A DNA stretch of 64,000 nt, taken from contig JAPWDM010000017.1 of assembly GCA_035578155.1 (NCBI GenBank), positions 6,304,328 through 6,368,327 on the forward strand. The letters run 5' to 3'. Position numbers and translations under genes: made by a program. The notes below the pieces were generated by a model. That model saw nothing but the letters and a program-made list of their open reading frames with translations. It was not told the DNA's origin and did not search any database. Within the stretch, counting starts at the first letter, position 1; each line of letters opens with the position of its first letter. This document shows positions 29,489-42,872 of the stretch, in pieces. The DNA comes from Brachynemurus nebulosus (lineage: Eukaryota > Arthropoda > Insecta > Neuroptera > Myrmeleontidae).

Positions 29489-30495
29489 AGTTGTATATAC
29501 ACCTACTCAATACTTGTTTTCAGTCAGAAAACAAGTATACTCCCAAATCAAACTCAAAATGGCAACTAAAAGGAACTATAAGTCTAAAAAAATTTTAATT
29601 TTCGTTTCACACTTACCTATTATTGACGAATAACTAGTAAAAAAATTAGGAAAATCAAAAATGTTAAATAATATAGCTGGGTGATTCATTTTTGATTGAC
29701 CCTGTTTTAATTTTTACTCTTAAAATTTACCCTCCTGCTACCACTGTTGACGCAATACCAAATTGACAATTTCCTAAAATGAACATAGAGCCAATGTAAA
29801 CTTTTTTCTAATTTAAAAGGAAATCTGAGAAATTTCATTATTACTATAATTTTTTAAGGGGTGATTAAATCCTTTTGAACAATTTCCCGACAAATAAAAA
29901 CAGTAACTGTTATTTAAGTTGTCACCAAGATTAACATATCCAAACATTAATGAAACTAAATCAGTTTTTTTTTGGTACATTTCTCTAGTAAATGTATTAT
30001 TTATTATATTATATAGTACTCTGTTAACACAGACTGCCAGTTTTTCTTGATTTTCACAATGATACCATCAAAAGGCCACCCGTTTCTCTTCATATATGGA
30101 AAGAGCATAGATTTTTGCATAAAATGAGACCAAAATCACTTAAATACGTTAAGGCCCTTTTGGTCCAGGGCTGTCCAAATTTGGACTATTTTGAGGGGGT
30201 CGGAGGGTGAAGCTATACAATAAAAAAAAGGCTTCAACCTATACTACGACATTTCTCCATTTTGCGTACCAATTTTCATGTTTTAAAGTTATAACAATTT
30301 TTTCAAAAAAGTTACAAAAAACTATGCTATTTGCTTCAATTTTATGACCTAAATATCTCGAGAGCGAATGCTAATTTGGGGCAACTGGTGTCATATTCTG
30401 ACTCAGGACTCTTAATAGATAAAATAACGTGAATATGAAACAAATCTGAAACCTTGACTTTTCCATGTTGGCTGCTTTTAAATGAAAAAGCCCAA
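29489..30495 (-). repeat. Module E, inverted copy (right arm of the large inverted repeat)
   Basis: Reverse complement of 16316-17275 across about 1 kb, with small indels. Confidence 0.85.
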
Positions 30496-30724
30496 TAATT
30501 CAAATAATAAACATTATTATTTATTGCACAACCTTATAGTAATTTTATTACACAATATGTATCAATTTTCCTAGTTTTTAGACTGAACAAATTTTGATGC
30601 TGATGGTAGCACCTATCAGCTAAATAATAAACTTGTAATAGAGTTTGTACTCAATGGTATGGTAGGTATTAAACTTTCTTTAGTTATAGAATTCTAGTTA
30701 TAGCATTATCGTCCAGATGACTCT

Positions 30725-30957
<233 letters not shown>

Positions 30958-30961
<4 letters not shown>

Positions 30962-31275
30962 TCCCTATAATAAATAGAATCGTGACATGTTATTTGTGTT
31001 ATCCATTTTCTGTCCATAACAGAATGCGAAGCTTCAAAATTAATTATCACATATTCGAGTAAATATTTTTTGAATACCTAATTATTGTTAATAAGACATG
31101 AATTAATGAACAATTAAAAGGTTTTAATTTAATTATTCTTTCTAAGTTAAACTAAATGATTTTTGTTAAATATTTAATTTATTTTCAATTTATTTTATCC
31201 AACTTTGGACAGAAAATGCCGGAACCAATCAGCGTTCAGCACACATGTCACGACTTTATTTATTATAGAAACTCT
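30958..31275. mobile_element. AGAGTCC-family MITE, copy 1
   Basis: Ends AGAGTCCCTATAATAAATAG and its complement near TTTATTTATTATAGAAACTCT. The inner termini continue with TCGTGACATG and CATGTCACGA. Same family as 31290-31574 and 59378-59671. Confidence 0.8.
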
Positions 31276-31289
31276 ACATATATATCTGT

Positions 31290-31574
31290 AGAGTCCATAT
31301 ACATAAAGAGAATCGTGACATGTCAGCCATTTTCTATCCAAAACAGAACGGGAAGCTTCAAAAATCAAAAATACATAAATATGATATGTTAGAGTCAATA
31401 CTTTTGAGTACATTGAACAATTAAAAGGTTTTAATTTAATTATACTTTCTACGTTAAACTAAATGATCTTTATTAATATTTAATTTATTTCCAATGTATT
31501 TAGGCAAACTTTGGACAAAAAATTCCGGTACCAATCAGCGTTCAGCACACATGTCACAACTCTATATATAGAAA
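31290..31574. mobile_element. AGAGTCC-family MITE, copy 2
   Basis: Starts 14 bp after copy 1 in the same orientation. Interior blocks GGTTTTAATTTAATTAT and CAGCGTTCAGCACACATGTC are shared with copy 1. Confidence 0.75.
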
Positions 31575-31683
31575 CTGTTTTTAATTAGACTTATACAGTC
31601 TATAGGACAAGAACGGCGAGAGGCGAGAGTAGGGGCGCTATCCGTTTTCTGACCCGTAGAACACGAATATGTAGAAAAAAATG

Positions 31684-31767
<84 letters not shown>

Positions 31768-32875
31768 CCGCCACCTTTTAATTTGTGTAGGGCCCCCCTA
31801 TGGAAGTTAAGAGATGAAATTTGGTAAATGGGGCTCATTTTCGAGACACCTCATACTATCAAAGTGGGGCCAAATTTTGGGAAAATTTTTGATCCGACCC
31901 AACTTTTAAGGGGGTGGTGGGGGAGGTAAAACAATAAAACTTTTCCAAACCGGTTGGAAATAATGTTTCGGTAAATTATCTACAACATATCCAAAATTCA
32001 GCTTCCTAGGATGATTTGGGGGGAGTAGAGGGGGGAAAAACCGATTTTAGCTGGCTCTAACACGCCCCAAGCCCCCCAGAATTAACGTAGAGGGTTGAAA
32101 TTTGGTGTGTTGATAAAGTTTGTACCTAGGTTGTGCTTTTTTGAGGTTTTAATATTTTACCCCCACCCCCCTCATTTTTAAGCTACAATTTCATGCATTT
32201 TCAACGTTTTCGAAGTTTGTACCACTCGCACAGGTCACCCAAATAAACCTAGAGGGCTGAAATTTCGTATTCGGATTGAGTTAGTATCAAGGGGGTGCCT
32301 TTTGGGGGTCTCGACTTTTAACTCCTACCCTCACCATTTTTATACCCAAAAGAACATTATTTTTCTTGTTTTTTAACAGTTTCGTTCGGGTCAAAATCTC
32401 CCCAAATAAACCTAGAGGGCTGAAATTTTGTGTACAGGTTAAGCTAATAGCCAGACACTGCTTTTTGGAGGTGTCAACTTTTAGCCCTTACCCCAACGAT
32501 TTTTACGCCAATATTTCCTTAATTTTTTTGCTTGTTTTCTAAAACGTCTACAGACTCTATAAGGAAACCTAGAGGGCTGAAATTTTGTACGTGTATTCAG
32601 TTAGTATCCAGCTAGTACCTTTTAGGGAGTCCACATTACTTTTCCCCCCACTTCTCCCATTTTTACATCGGGATTCAATGCTATTGTTAAATGTGTTTTA
32701 AATGCATTATTTTTATTCTAGATACAAGTAGGCGAATAGCAATTTTAAAAAATTTAAAAAAAAGTGAACTTACTTTTATAACAAATGCAGTACATACATA
32801 TTAGGTAATTTAAAAATGTTACTAAAGTCACTGTTTATTTATAAATTAGGAATTTTGGATTTATATCTATTATAT
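31575..32875 (-). repeat. Module A, inverted copy 2
   Basis: Inverted copy of module A at 14115-15205 and of 57416-58516, with a (TA)n tract at 31689-31764. It continues in 35583 after the Helitron insertion. Confidence 0.8.
31689..31764. repeat. (TA)n microsatellite in module A copy 2
   Basis: Same module position as 15094-15162. Confidence 0.95.
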
Positions 32876-34845
32876 AAAAGAGAAATACCACTCATTCACT
32901 CACTCATCTATACAGAAATCTCCAAAACTACAATAGCTACAAACTTGAAATTTGGCATGTAGGTCCCTATTGGGTGGTAGGCGCTCGCTAAGAACGGGTT
33001 TTACAAAATTTTTTGTCTAACCGTCGAAATTTACGAAAAACCGTAAGATATTAATTTTTTATTACTGTAATACAGCAGTCTGTGGCCAATTTATCAAAAA
33101 ATCGTAAAAATTTTAGATAGTTGCTAAGTAATTGTAATTTGAGATTTTTGTATATAAGTATTAATAAATATTCCTAGAGATACTATCAATAATATTTTTA
33201 CCTGTGACTACTATGAAATTACTTATTTACTGTGCAAAATACTATTTGTATCCAATATGGTTTTATTGGGATATTGTAATAATCTGAAATTTTGTAACGA
33301 AATATTTTACTAATTTATCATAGAAGATGAAGGATTAAAAATAATAATTCAACATTCTTCCGTAGAATAAATTGTTTCGTTATTTTCTCTATAAAAGATA
33401 CCGAAAAATTTTTGGAAAAAAGAGAAAATAAAGAAGCAGTTTATTCTACGGAAGAATGTAGAATTATTATTTTTAAACCTTCATCTCCTATGATAAATTA
33501 GTAACATATTTGGGAATCTTAGGTTAAAAAATTTCAAACTATTTGTATCCTTTAAATAAAATAGACAACTGGACTGTCCAGTTATCATCAATTGGCATGT
33601 GTGTCTGCTCTTCTCAGCAAATTCCATAAAGATGAAATTTCCATCGGGCCGGGCTTGGTCATCCTGATATTAAAAATGAAATATGGACTTTACTTATCTG
33701 TCTTCAGTAGTTTCGAGAAAACGGTAGCAGGTATCAAAAAAATGATATAACAAAACTATAGGTAAAATTGGTATAAGAATCCAAAAAAAAGACGATCAAA
33801 GTTGAAGTTATCCTGTAGGACCTGAGAACCCCCAAGAAAGCCTAAAGTAAGCAACTGGACGTATCGTTACCAAATTTTTGGCTCTCCAAAGAAACCCAAA
33901 ATAAATGGCTGAACGAATCTTGACAAAATTTTTCTCAAATAGTACTGAGTTTCTGAAAAACGACATGAGGATAAAACCCCCCCGTGAGCTTTGCGGACCC
34001 AAAAAACCCTCCAAATAAACGACCAAACGGATCTTATCCAAATTTTTCTCAAATATTACAGAGATTCCGAAATAAATTAATGTGAATTCTGAAATATTCT
34101 CCAGACCCTAGGATTTCAAAATGTCTCACAAATTACAGTTCTCTTGAAATTGTCACTATGCATATCTAACTACCTACGATAAGATCTCAAGGTATGGAAA
34201 TTAGACATGTTATTGAAATATGAATATAGCCAATTCAGAATATTTGATTTGAAATTAAGGTGAAGTTGGAATGAATCATCCAGCGCTATCGAATTAAACA
34301 ACTCTATACTCTAATTAAACCACTTGACTCATTTTGATAAAATTTTATGAAAATTAGACGTACTATAAAAATATGAATATGACTTGAAAATATGAATAAT
34401 ATTTTTGTGTCGTCGAGCGAGCGAAGCGAAGCACATAAGGAACTGATTTTGTACAAAATTTCAAAATATCAAATTTAAATGGACGTGTGGTCACATTGTC
34501 CGTCAGTTACATCAAACAGAGAGCGAATTAAAAAACTGAAGAAATTTGACAATTTTTACTCAAGTACTGTTGAGATCTCTGTGAAAGATGAAATTGACGT
34601 TAAAATGATTTCCTGGGGCCTTGGTGCCTTGAAGGGCCTAAAATAGAAGCAATTCTAAGACTGTTGGTATAGTAATTATACTAAGTTCTTACGGTGCGGA
34701 AATTAGCCATGCTAATAAAATATGAAGATAGTCATTTTAGAGTCATTGGGCGAGCAGGGTCAAGTGCTATAAATAATTGATTTTGCACAGAATTTTGGAA
34801 TATATGATTGAATTGACCTATATAAATTTTACCTATAATTCAGAT

Positions 34846-35012
<167 letters not shown>

Positions 35013-35582
35013 ATTTTAAGATCATTGGACGAACGGAGCGAAACACTAGAAGAAACTGATTTTATAAAGAAATTTAGAATATTTAATTTAAATGTAAAGT
35101 GACATCAAAATTAACCCCCAGCACTATCTAATAGAATTAAGATTAAACGGTTGGATTTTGAAAATATTTTATGAAAATTAAATATGCTATGGAAATATGA
35201 ATACGGTTAATTTAGGGTTATTAGGCGAGAATTATGCTCAGAATTTTAGAATATCAAATTTGAATAAACCTCGAGGTCAGAATTGTCCGTCAAGGCCATC
35301 AAATAAGCCCCAAATTAATTGTGATATTAAAATTGTCCCCTGCTATCTTGGTGCCCCAAGCAAGGCTTAAAATGGAAATACTCCTAAAACTACCTATTGA
35401 TACGGGTATCTAGCTACATAAGGGTGCGGAATTTAGCCATGCTATTGAAATATGCAGATTGCTACTTTAGAATCGTTTGACGAGCGGAGCCAGGTATTAT
35501 TTCCGAATATCTAATTTAAAATTGATCATTTGTCCAATAGTTAAGATAATTTTACGTGGGTGAAACCACGGGTCACAGCTAG

Positions 35583-35990
35583 TATTATTTATAAAATAGA
35601 AATTTTGGATTTTTTTGGAAAGAAAAAATATCTTCATAAAAGCCTTCCAGTTTACTATTTAAGTTCCTTTTTTAATATTTAAAAATAAAACACAAAGGCA
35701 ATTGGCGGATAAGCATGGGTAGGAATGCCCTCGTACGAATTGTGTTGGCTTTTTCCCTGTTAACTGCTATCGGCAAAAATTGAAATTTACTGAGATTCAG
35801 CCCTTAAAAACTTAAAACCTTTTTTTAAAGCCCCGATCAACCGGACACTCATCATCAGTTTTGAAACCACAAAAATGACAAATCGCTTGTGGACTTTCAA
35901 TTACATTTCGCTTGTAGACACTCAATACCGAAGATGAAAAGAAAAATTCGACTTCCGTGATGGGCCTCCGCTGCTCACGGCGTTTTTTTT
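35583..35990 (+). repeat. Module D, copy 2
   Basis: Direct copy of 15766-16195. It was contiguous with module A copy 2 before the Helitron inserted. Confidence 0.75.
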
Positions 35991-36009
35991 TTATCTGTTT
36001 TCTATACTA

Positions 36010-36330
36010 AAATAGAGTCGATGCATGTCAGCCATTTTTCATCAAAGCAATGTCAAAATTAATTACATATCACATGTTTCAGCGAATAATGAATATTATG
36101 TTTGAGTTCACTAACTTATTGTAAAAAATTCGAATATTCCAACTGCAGGTGAGATTTATAAATTTTAAAGGGAAGAAATCACGATTACCTTGATTACTTG
36201 ATTTATATTTGCAGGTAGTCGTAATTTCTCCCCTTTAAGTATTATTTCATTAACTTATTATTAAGTTAAAAAACAATTAAAAAGTTTTAATTTAATTATT
36301 CTTTCTAAGTTAAATTAAATTATTTTTTTA
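36010..36330. repeat. Fragment of the AGAGTCC MITE family
   Basis: TAGAGTCGATGCATGTCAGCC near 36012 and the AAAAGTTTTAATTTAATTAT and TTCTAAGTTAAA blocks near 36280-36315 match the other copies. The remainder is diverged. Confidence 0.5.
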
Positions 36331-36618
36331 AATATTTAAAATAGTAGTCTGGTAACTCGCGCTGTTTTTCATGCCTATTTTAGGGGCATTTTTTTTTCTT
36401 TTTTTTTTTTGAGAAAGAACAAAATAATGAAAAGTTTTGAATTTTTAATGTTTTTATTTACATCTTAAGGTAACAAAAAAAATTTTTTTTAAATTAAATT
36501 TTGTTTTATTATTTATTCTTATCACTTGGCGCCTCAAAAAAATGCACGTGGATGGCCCGGGTGATTTTGACTTTTGGGGATATCTGAAATCAAAAATTCT
36601 TAGTTAGTCTTAATCATA

Positions 36619-36756
36619 GGGCCTATTCGTACCGCACCTAGCCAAAGTGCCTTGCTCTTACTTTTAAGAACATTACACTTGTTTTGAAGAACTTTTGCCT
36701 TACTTTGGAGATATTTGTATATTCCTGTCTCCCTTTCCGTGTTCTTGAGAGAAGGG
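36619..36756 (+). repeat. 138-bp inverted repeat, left copy
   Basis: Pairs with 49728-49865. Beyond 36756 the sequence runs into a poly-T tract. Confidence 0.85.
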
Positions 36757-36761
36757 TTTCA

Positions 36762-36791
<30 letters not shown>

Positions 36792-36795
<4 letters not shown>

Positions 36796-36977
36796 TTAGA
36801 ATCTGTATCAAGTAAAAATTTTTGTATACGTGTAATTGTCATTAGAATACCTATTATACAAATTATGGGCGGATTACTAGATTTTATATCCCCAATTAAA
36901 CATTTATGCGTATATTTTAACTTGATACTAGTCCTAATTTTACCACCAGAGACACGAGAGAGAATCTTTACGTCGTC
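36792..36977. mobile_element. Palindromic MITE, truncated copy after a poly-T run
   Basis: Inverted ends GTATCAAGTAAAAATTTTTG and TTTTAACTTGATACTAGTCC bracket it. It matches the complete copy at 47698-47916, including the terminal GAATCTTTACGTCGTC. The left end is missing and replaced by about 30 T. Confidence 0.65.
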
Positions 36978-37249
36978 AATAATGTCTATTTTATTGGCCG
37001 ATGAGGTCAGACCGTGTGTAACCGGCTTTAATTAGGTATTTAAATCATGGGATACTTCGTATACATGTTTGATGTACTAACAAATTCTTAATGAATAGTT
37101 TTAACCTTATGTAAAGGCCAGGCCAATGACGAACAAAATTGTATTATTCATAATGCTAATTTCTTTATACCTATTAAAATTTTTGCCAGTTCAACATTTT
37201 ACATTCAATTCTTATCAAAATTCTGTACAATTCTTATTATAATAAAAAA

Positions 37250-37251
37250 AA

Positions 37252-37314
<63 letters not shown>
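37250..37314. repeat. (AAT)n microsatellite
   Basis: Trinucleotide run immediately before retroposon unit 1. The same kind of run joins unit 1 to unit 2 and ends unit 2. Confidence 0.95.
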
Positions 37315-37315
<1 letters not shown>

Positions 37316-38861
37316 CTGGGCTAAAATCCAACCTCACGTCCCCGTTCGTGCCCAGCGGGCAACTGTTAGCTTCGGCTAGCAGGCTAACGAGGCTAGGGTA
37401 TTTTTTCGACAAGGATGATTGTCGTAGGATCGACAGTGTGGCATTCTCGTATTGAGCGAAACTTCACCGATAGTCTAGATTGTGCGTAGTTGGGAATTGG
37501 GGCTGACGCTCCTCAACTGACTGACGAAAGTGAATGTAGTAGCTGGTATGGGCATGTTTACCAGTCTCGTGAATCGCGTCAGACGAGTCGAAAAGTGGTA
37601 TTTTATCTGTGATTTTGTTTTAACCAAGCTGTGACGAATCTGTGATCCTTGTTATGCCACCCTGGGTTTTCATGCCTGCGGTGGTATTTTTCAAATATTC
37701 CTGTGATATTTCCCTGGCCTTGTTCTTGTCATTCCGATGGGTAGGAATGCGGCTCCCGATGCACTCGTTCTCATCGGCCACACGTACGAGTCGACGTCTG
37801 CCCGAACAGCTTGAGCGAGCTCGCCCAGTAAGGAGACGTCGTCGTCCCTCGTACGAATGCGTTCGTGGGCGTTGATATGGCGGCTTCCGCCCCGTCGAAG
37901 TGATACGAACACAGGTCAGATGTTGACTTTGTGATACTCTGTGGCATTGTCCCGTTCTCTGTAGCCTCGACTCGGACGAACGTGGCCTAGTCATCGTACC
38001 GGTCTCCCGTGTAGGTTGACCCCGACATCTGACAGAACGGCACATGTACCCAGTAATCAGTTATCTGACAGAACAGTACATGTTGCTCAGTAATCAGATG
38101 TCACTGTCCCTACACGTGTGAGTTCCTAGGTGTTGACGAAGCCATTTCGGAATTGTTGAGACTATGGGGAGCGGAATCGTGCCACAGAGCAAGAAAAAAT
38201 TTTTTTTTTTTATCTGTGATATTATTGTTTTTATTTTTTAATAAGATTGTTTTAATCTGTTTTGTTTTAACGATGTACCACCGAGGGCCTTTTCCACCCG
38301 AGGTGGTACATCATTTCTTTCTATTCTTATCTGTGATATTTTATTGTGCCGCTGTGGGCTTGCCGTTGTGGCCCCTCAGCGGTTTTGTTTTTAACTACTT
38401 ATTGCGGCACTGGTCGGCCTGTGGCTTCCCAGTGACGTAATAAGTTTTTCCTCTTATTTTCTGGTGATATTATTGTGATGTTGTTTTATTGTGATATTTT
38501 TACTCGGATTTCTCCACTCCGAGGCCCTTTACACCTCGGAGTTTCATCGTTGGTTTTCAGTCCTTGGTGACCGGACGCTCTGTCTAGTACTTATCGTACC
38601 GTCACCAAGGACTGTCCGCTCTTTTTAAGCCCTGGGATGGCAGGGCCCATCGATGGATTTTATCATGTGTATGTTTTATCCCTTGTCTATCGCATTTATG
38701 TGTTCCTGTCTGTTTTGTGTATGTTTTTATCTTTACCGTTTATGGCGGCGCATGCCCTCCGATGGCGATGCCGCCGGGTGCTGCTGACCGCGCCATCCAT
38801 CGGCAGCAGTACCCCAATTTTAATCAAAAAAAAAAAAAAAAAAAAAAATAATAATAATAAT
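37315..38861 (+). mobile_element. GC-rich hairpin-array retroposon, unit 1
   Basis: Begins GCTGGGCTAAAATCCAACC and ends in about 23 A followed by ATA repeats, as non-LTR retroposons do. The 3' third holds a series of strong hairpins, each with complementary arms: GATGTACCACC/GGTGGTACATC (38272-38312), CCGCTG/CAGCGG (38349-38382), GGCACTGG/CCAGTG (38403-38438), ACTCCGAGG/CCTCGGAGT (38516-38542), CAGTCCTTGGTGA/TCACCAAGGACTG (38559-38613), GGCGGC/GCCGCC and GTGCTGCTGA/TCGGCAGCAG. No reverse transcriptase is seen. Short ORFs near 37620-38045 are conserved in both units, but on both strands alike, so I do not call a protein. Probably a non-autonomous SINE- or LINE-derived element. Confidence 0.7.
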
Positions 38862-40379
38862 GCTGGGCTAAAATCCAACCTTCACGTCCCCGTTCGTGCC
38901 CGGCGGGCAACTGTTAGCTTCGGCTAGCAGGCTGACGAGGCTCTGGTACTGTGTTTCGACAAGATGATCGTGTGGAGGGGACGATGTTGTATCCCCCGAG
39001 TGAGTGTTATGCCTGCGTCAGTTTGATTTGGTTTAATTGGTACCTTGACCGGAATTCAACGCGTCGCCAGTGCTGCATACTCCAGTGGGCGTGATCTTCG
39101 GAGTCCGACGATACCGTTCGGATGTGTCGAAAAGGTGATATTGCGTCTGTGATTTATGTAAAAATTGTGATCTGTGTCTGTGATAGTTGTTATGCCACCT
39201 TGGGTTCTCATACCTGCGGTAGTATTTTTTAATTGTTACTGTGATGTTTCCCTGGCCTTGTTCTTGTCATTTCGATGGGTAGGAATGCGGATCCCGACGC
39301 ACTCGTTCTCATCGGCCACACGTACGAGTCGACGTCTGCCCGAACAGCTTGAGCGAGCTCGCCCAGTAAGGAGACGTCGTCGTCCCTCGTACGGATGCGT
39401 TCGTGGGCGTTGATATGGCGGCTTCCGCCCCGTCGAAGTGATACGAACACAGGTCAGATGTTGGCTTTCTGATACTCTGTGGCATTGTTCCGTTCTCTGT
39501 AGCCTCGACTCGGACGAACGTGGCCTAGTCATCGTACCGGTCTCCCGTATAGGTTGACCCCGACATCTGACAGAACGGCACATGTACCCAGTAATCAGCT
39601 ATCTGACAGAACAGTACATGTTGCTCAGTAATCAAATGTCGCTGTCCATATACGTATGAGTTCCTAGGTGTTGACGAAGCCATTTCGGAATTGTTGAGAC
39701 TATGGGGAGCGGAATCGTGCCACAGAGCAAGAAATTTTTTAAAATCTGTGATATTGTTGTTTTTATTTTTTAATAAGATTGTTTTAATCTGTTTTGTTTT
39801 AACGATGTACCACTGAGGGCCTTTTCCACCCGAGGTGGTACATCATCTTTTTATTCTTATCTGTGATATTTTGTTGTGCCGCTGTGGGCTTGCTGTTGTG
39901 GCCCTTCAGCGGTTTTGGTTTTAACTACTTATTGCGGCACTGGTCGGCCTGTGGCTCCCCAGTGCGTAATAAGATTTTTTTTTATTTTTAATATTGTCTG
40001 ATAAATTTTTTGAGTGTTTTCTTGTCACTTTTCTCCACTCCGAGGCCCTTTACACCTCGGAGTTTCATCGTTGGTTTTCAGACCTTGGTGCCCGGACGCT
40101 CTGGCTAGTACTTAGCGTGCCGCCACCGGGGACTGTCCACTCTTTGTGAAGCCCTGGGATGGCAGGGTCCATCTTTGAATTTTATTATGTGTATGTTTGT
40201 CCTTTGTCTATTGCATTTATGTGTTCCTGTCTTTATGTGTTGTTTTTATTTATATCGTGTTTGGCGGCGCATGCCCTTAGTTGGCGATGCCGCCGGACAC
40301 TGCTGACCGCGCCATCCACCGGCAGCAGTGTCCCAATTTTAAAAAAAAAAATAAATAAATAATAATAATAATAATAATA
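38862..40379 (+). mobile_element. GC-rich hairpin-array retroposon, unit 2
   Basis: Head-to-tail copy of unit 1 starting directly after its AAT tail and ending in an A-rich run and AAT repeats (40341-40379). The first 80 bp and the last 1.2 kb closely match unit 1, but about 38950-39170 differs from 37400-37620, so the units are mosaic. In the GATGTACCAC hairpin (39803-39843) unit 2 has T where unit 1 has C, which still pairs as G-U. Confidence 0.7.
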
Positions 40380-42363
40380 GTATAAATAAATAAAATGAAT
40401 TATATAATTCAATTTATACAAATAAAAATTATATGAGAATTTTCTGTTATTTTATTTTTTAATTTTTTCTCGTTCCAATAAGAATATTCCTATTGTCATT
40501 AAAAACGCAACTTATTATCATTAAAAAAATTCATTCAAGTGAATTAGCTAAATTCTAAATAATTAACAACACATTTTTTAAAAACTTTCACGTATTATTG
40601 TATTAACAAGAAATTTTATCTAAAATCTAGTATAATATTACTCTTGTATTTAAATTAGTACTCTGTGAGTAAAATCATATCGTGTACATCTCTATGATAC
40701 GATGATTCTAGCATACATAGTTTATAGTCAGTAATAGCGTTCGGTATACATCGTATATATCAGGTGGGTGGAACTTACATAAAAACAAAATGTACCTTTG
40801 TAATCCCCTTACTCCAGCAGGAGCAAAATGTACCCCTCGGACAGTCTAAAAACTCGTACAGCGGGTTTCGGAAAATTAATAAAATTTTTGTTTTATATTA
40901 CCATTATTATTATTAATATCACATATATCTGGTATACTCTTTTTAAAATGTTTATCAATATTCCTGGAACACACTTTTTGTTTTATAATTTTCTTCATTT
41001 GTAAAGCGTTACGAGTGTTACGAACGAATTGGTCTGCTCTCTAGCGGTAAATTCATTAAAATTCACAGCAAACATGCGTGCTTTTTGTAACAAACACAAC
41101 AAACGTTTGTATTTAAATGATTTAAAATGAACAGTTTAATTTAAATAATATGTAGTTAAATTAGCAATTTACTTAAATTTGTGCAAAAATTAATTAAAAT
41201 ATCGCGGTTTACTTTTTTTCTGGAAACATTTCTTAATACGGTAATCGTTTCTACTTCGGTAGCTATTTGTTTGTTATATTTCTTATTGCATTAGGCGCCA
41301 TTGTTATCAAATTTTCTAATAATCAGTTTAAACGTATTGTATTATCATTACAATTTTTTAGTGTTTTTGGGGAATAATTTATTTTTTATTCGTTAATATT
41401 AGTTTCTTTTAGAATATTTGGAATTTTTACGGCTTTTTTGGAATACTTCATCTTTTAACAGTGTTAGTGACAAAGTCAGAAAGCCAACCCTTATTATGTA
41501 AAGGTAAGTTTTTTTTTTAATATTTATTAATATTTTTGTCTTTTGTAAAATTATTACTCGTTGTTACTGTTCTATTTTATGTTAAAAATAAATTCCGGGT
41601 TTAGAATAATATAAATAATAATTTTTTCAAATAGAAATAATTAACCTTTATATTTTGGTACAATTAAGTAAATACACTGATAAAATAGAGCAATTGAAAT
41701 GTCCGTCCGTTTCTTTTTACTCTAATTTGTGCACTTATTAATTCTTTTGCTCATAGGATGAAAAACTTTGAGGCCAGCTGAGAATTTGTATACTTTTATA
41801 AAAAAAAAAATGATTTTTTTCAGTTCTTAGCATATAATATGAGCAACGTTTTTACAATAATTCAGTGTCCCATATCAATATTGAATATACAAATGTATAT
41901 AAATTTCTTTTTAACGTGTCTGGGTTTTATCTGATAGAAAATATAGATACTTTATTTAAAAATAGAATTTTATACCTTTAAAATACAATAATACATTAAA
42001 AATTATTCTTTTTTTAGGTATATTTACGACAATTACGGATATCAAAATCGTTTAGGTACAATAATTTGAATTCACTGACATCAACATGATTTGGAATGTA
42101 ATGATATGAATTTGGTGACATCAACATCATTTTTTGGATATATCATCATATTAATAATGATTTGAATTTGGTGACATCAGAAGAGAACCATTTGTTTATT
42201 TGAATTCAGTAAGTTCAAAACGTTGTTTTTAAATTCAAAGATATCGCTAATAAAAGTTAAAGATGCGATACTTTATTTTTGTTATGTGACAAAATGATTA
42301 CTATTTATTATTAAAACCTTCAAACTATATAAATTACAATTTTAATAATATTTCCTAATAATT
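40380..42363. other. AT-rich region without recognised genes
   Basis: No long ORF. Exon-like boundaries occur (AAAGGTAAGT near 41500, TTTTTTAGG near 42017) without a coding frame. 42060-42182 repeats a GAATTTGGTGACATCA-type unit about three times. Confidence 0.4.
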
Positions 42364-42742
42364 AGGCCTATTCATACAACGAAACGGCTTGTAAGCAATT
42401 TTATTTTTGCCTGGAATAACATCAGTTAGTGACGTTTCAAAGTAACATCTAATTGATAATACAATTCATTCAAAATTTGTTTTTTAAATTGTAAAGAAAA
42501 GAAATGCTACGAATGTTATGAAGCCATAAAGAATTCTTAAATAAAGAAGCTTCATGACATTCGTGATATTCTTTTTATCTGGTTTTATTAAACCATTTTT
42601 GAATAAACATTTTACTTTAATAAACTTTACTTGAATAAACTTCTTGCCAATCAGATGTTACTTGGAAACGCCACTAACAGATGTCAGTACAGGTAGAAAT
42701 AAATAATCTGTGGAAAAAAAGCTGTTTCGTCGTACGAATAGG
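42364..42742. mobile_element. MITE with GGCCTATTC termini
   Basis: The left end GGCCTATTCATACAACGAAA and the right end TTTCGTCGTACGAATAGG are inverted copies. An inner inverted pair (ACATCAGTTAGTGACGTTTC with its complement near 42655-42690) extends the stem. The CCTATTCGTAC tip resembles the 138-bp repeats at 36619 and 49865. Non-coding. Confidence 0.65.
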
Positions 42743-42872
42743 GTCAGTGAAATCAAGGGCTCCGTGACAAAATAAACGCGGACAAATAACCGCAACAAAA
42801 TATCTGTAGATTTACATGCGTCTAACTTATTATATATCACACGTGTCTTATTTCGAAAGTAAATAAAAGAAT

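Noticed and set aside
37620..39583. Conserved protein in the tandem retroposon units
   Set aside because: Short frames are conserved on both strands equally because the DNA is duplicated; no family motif is seen.
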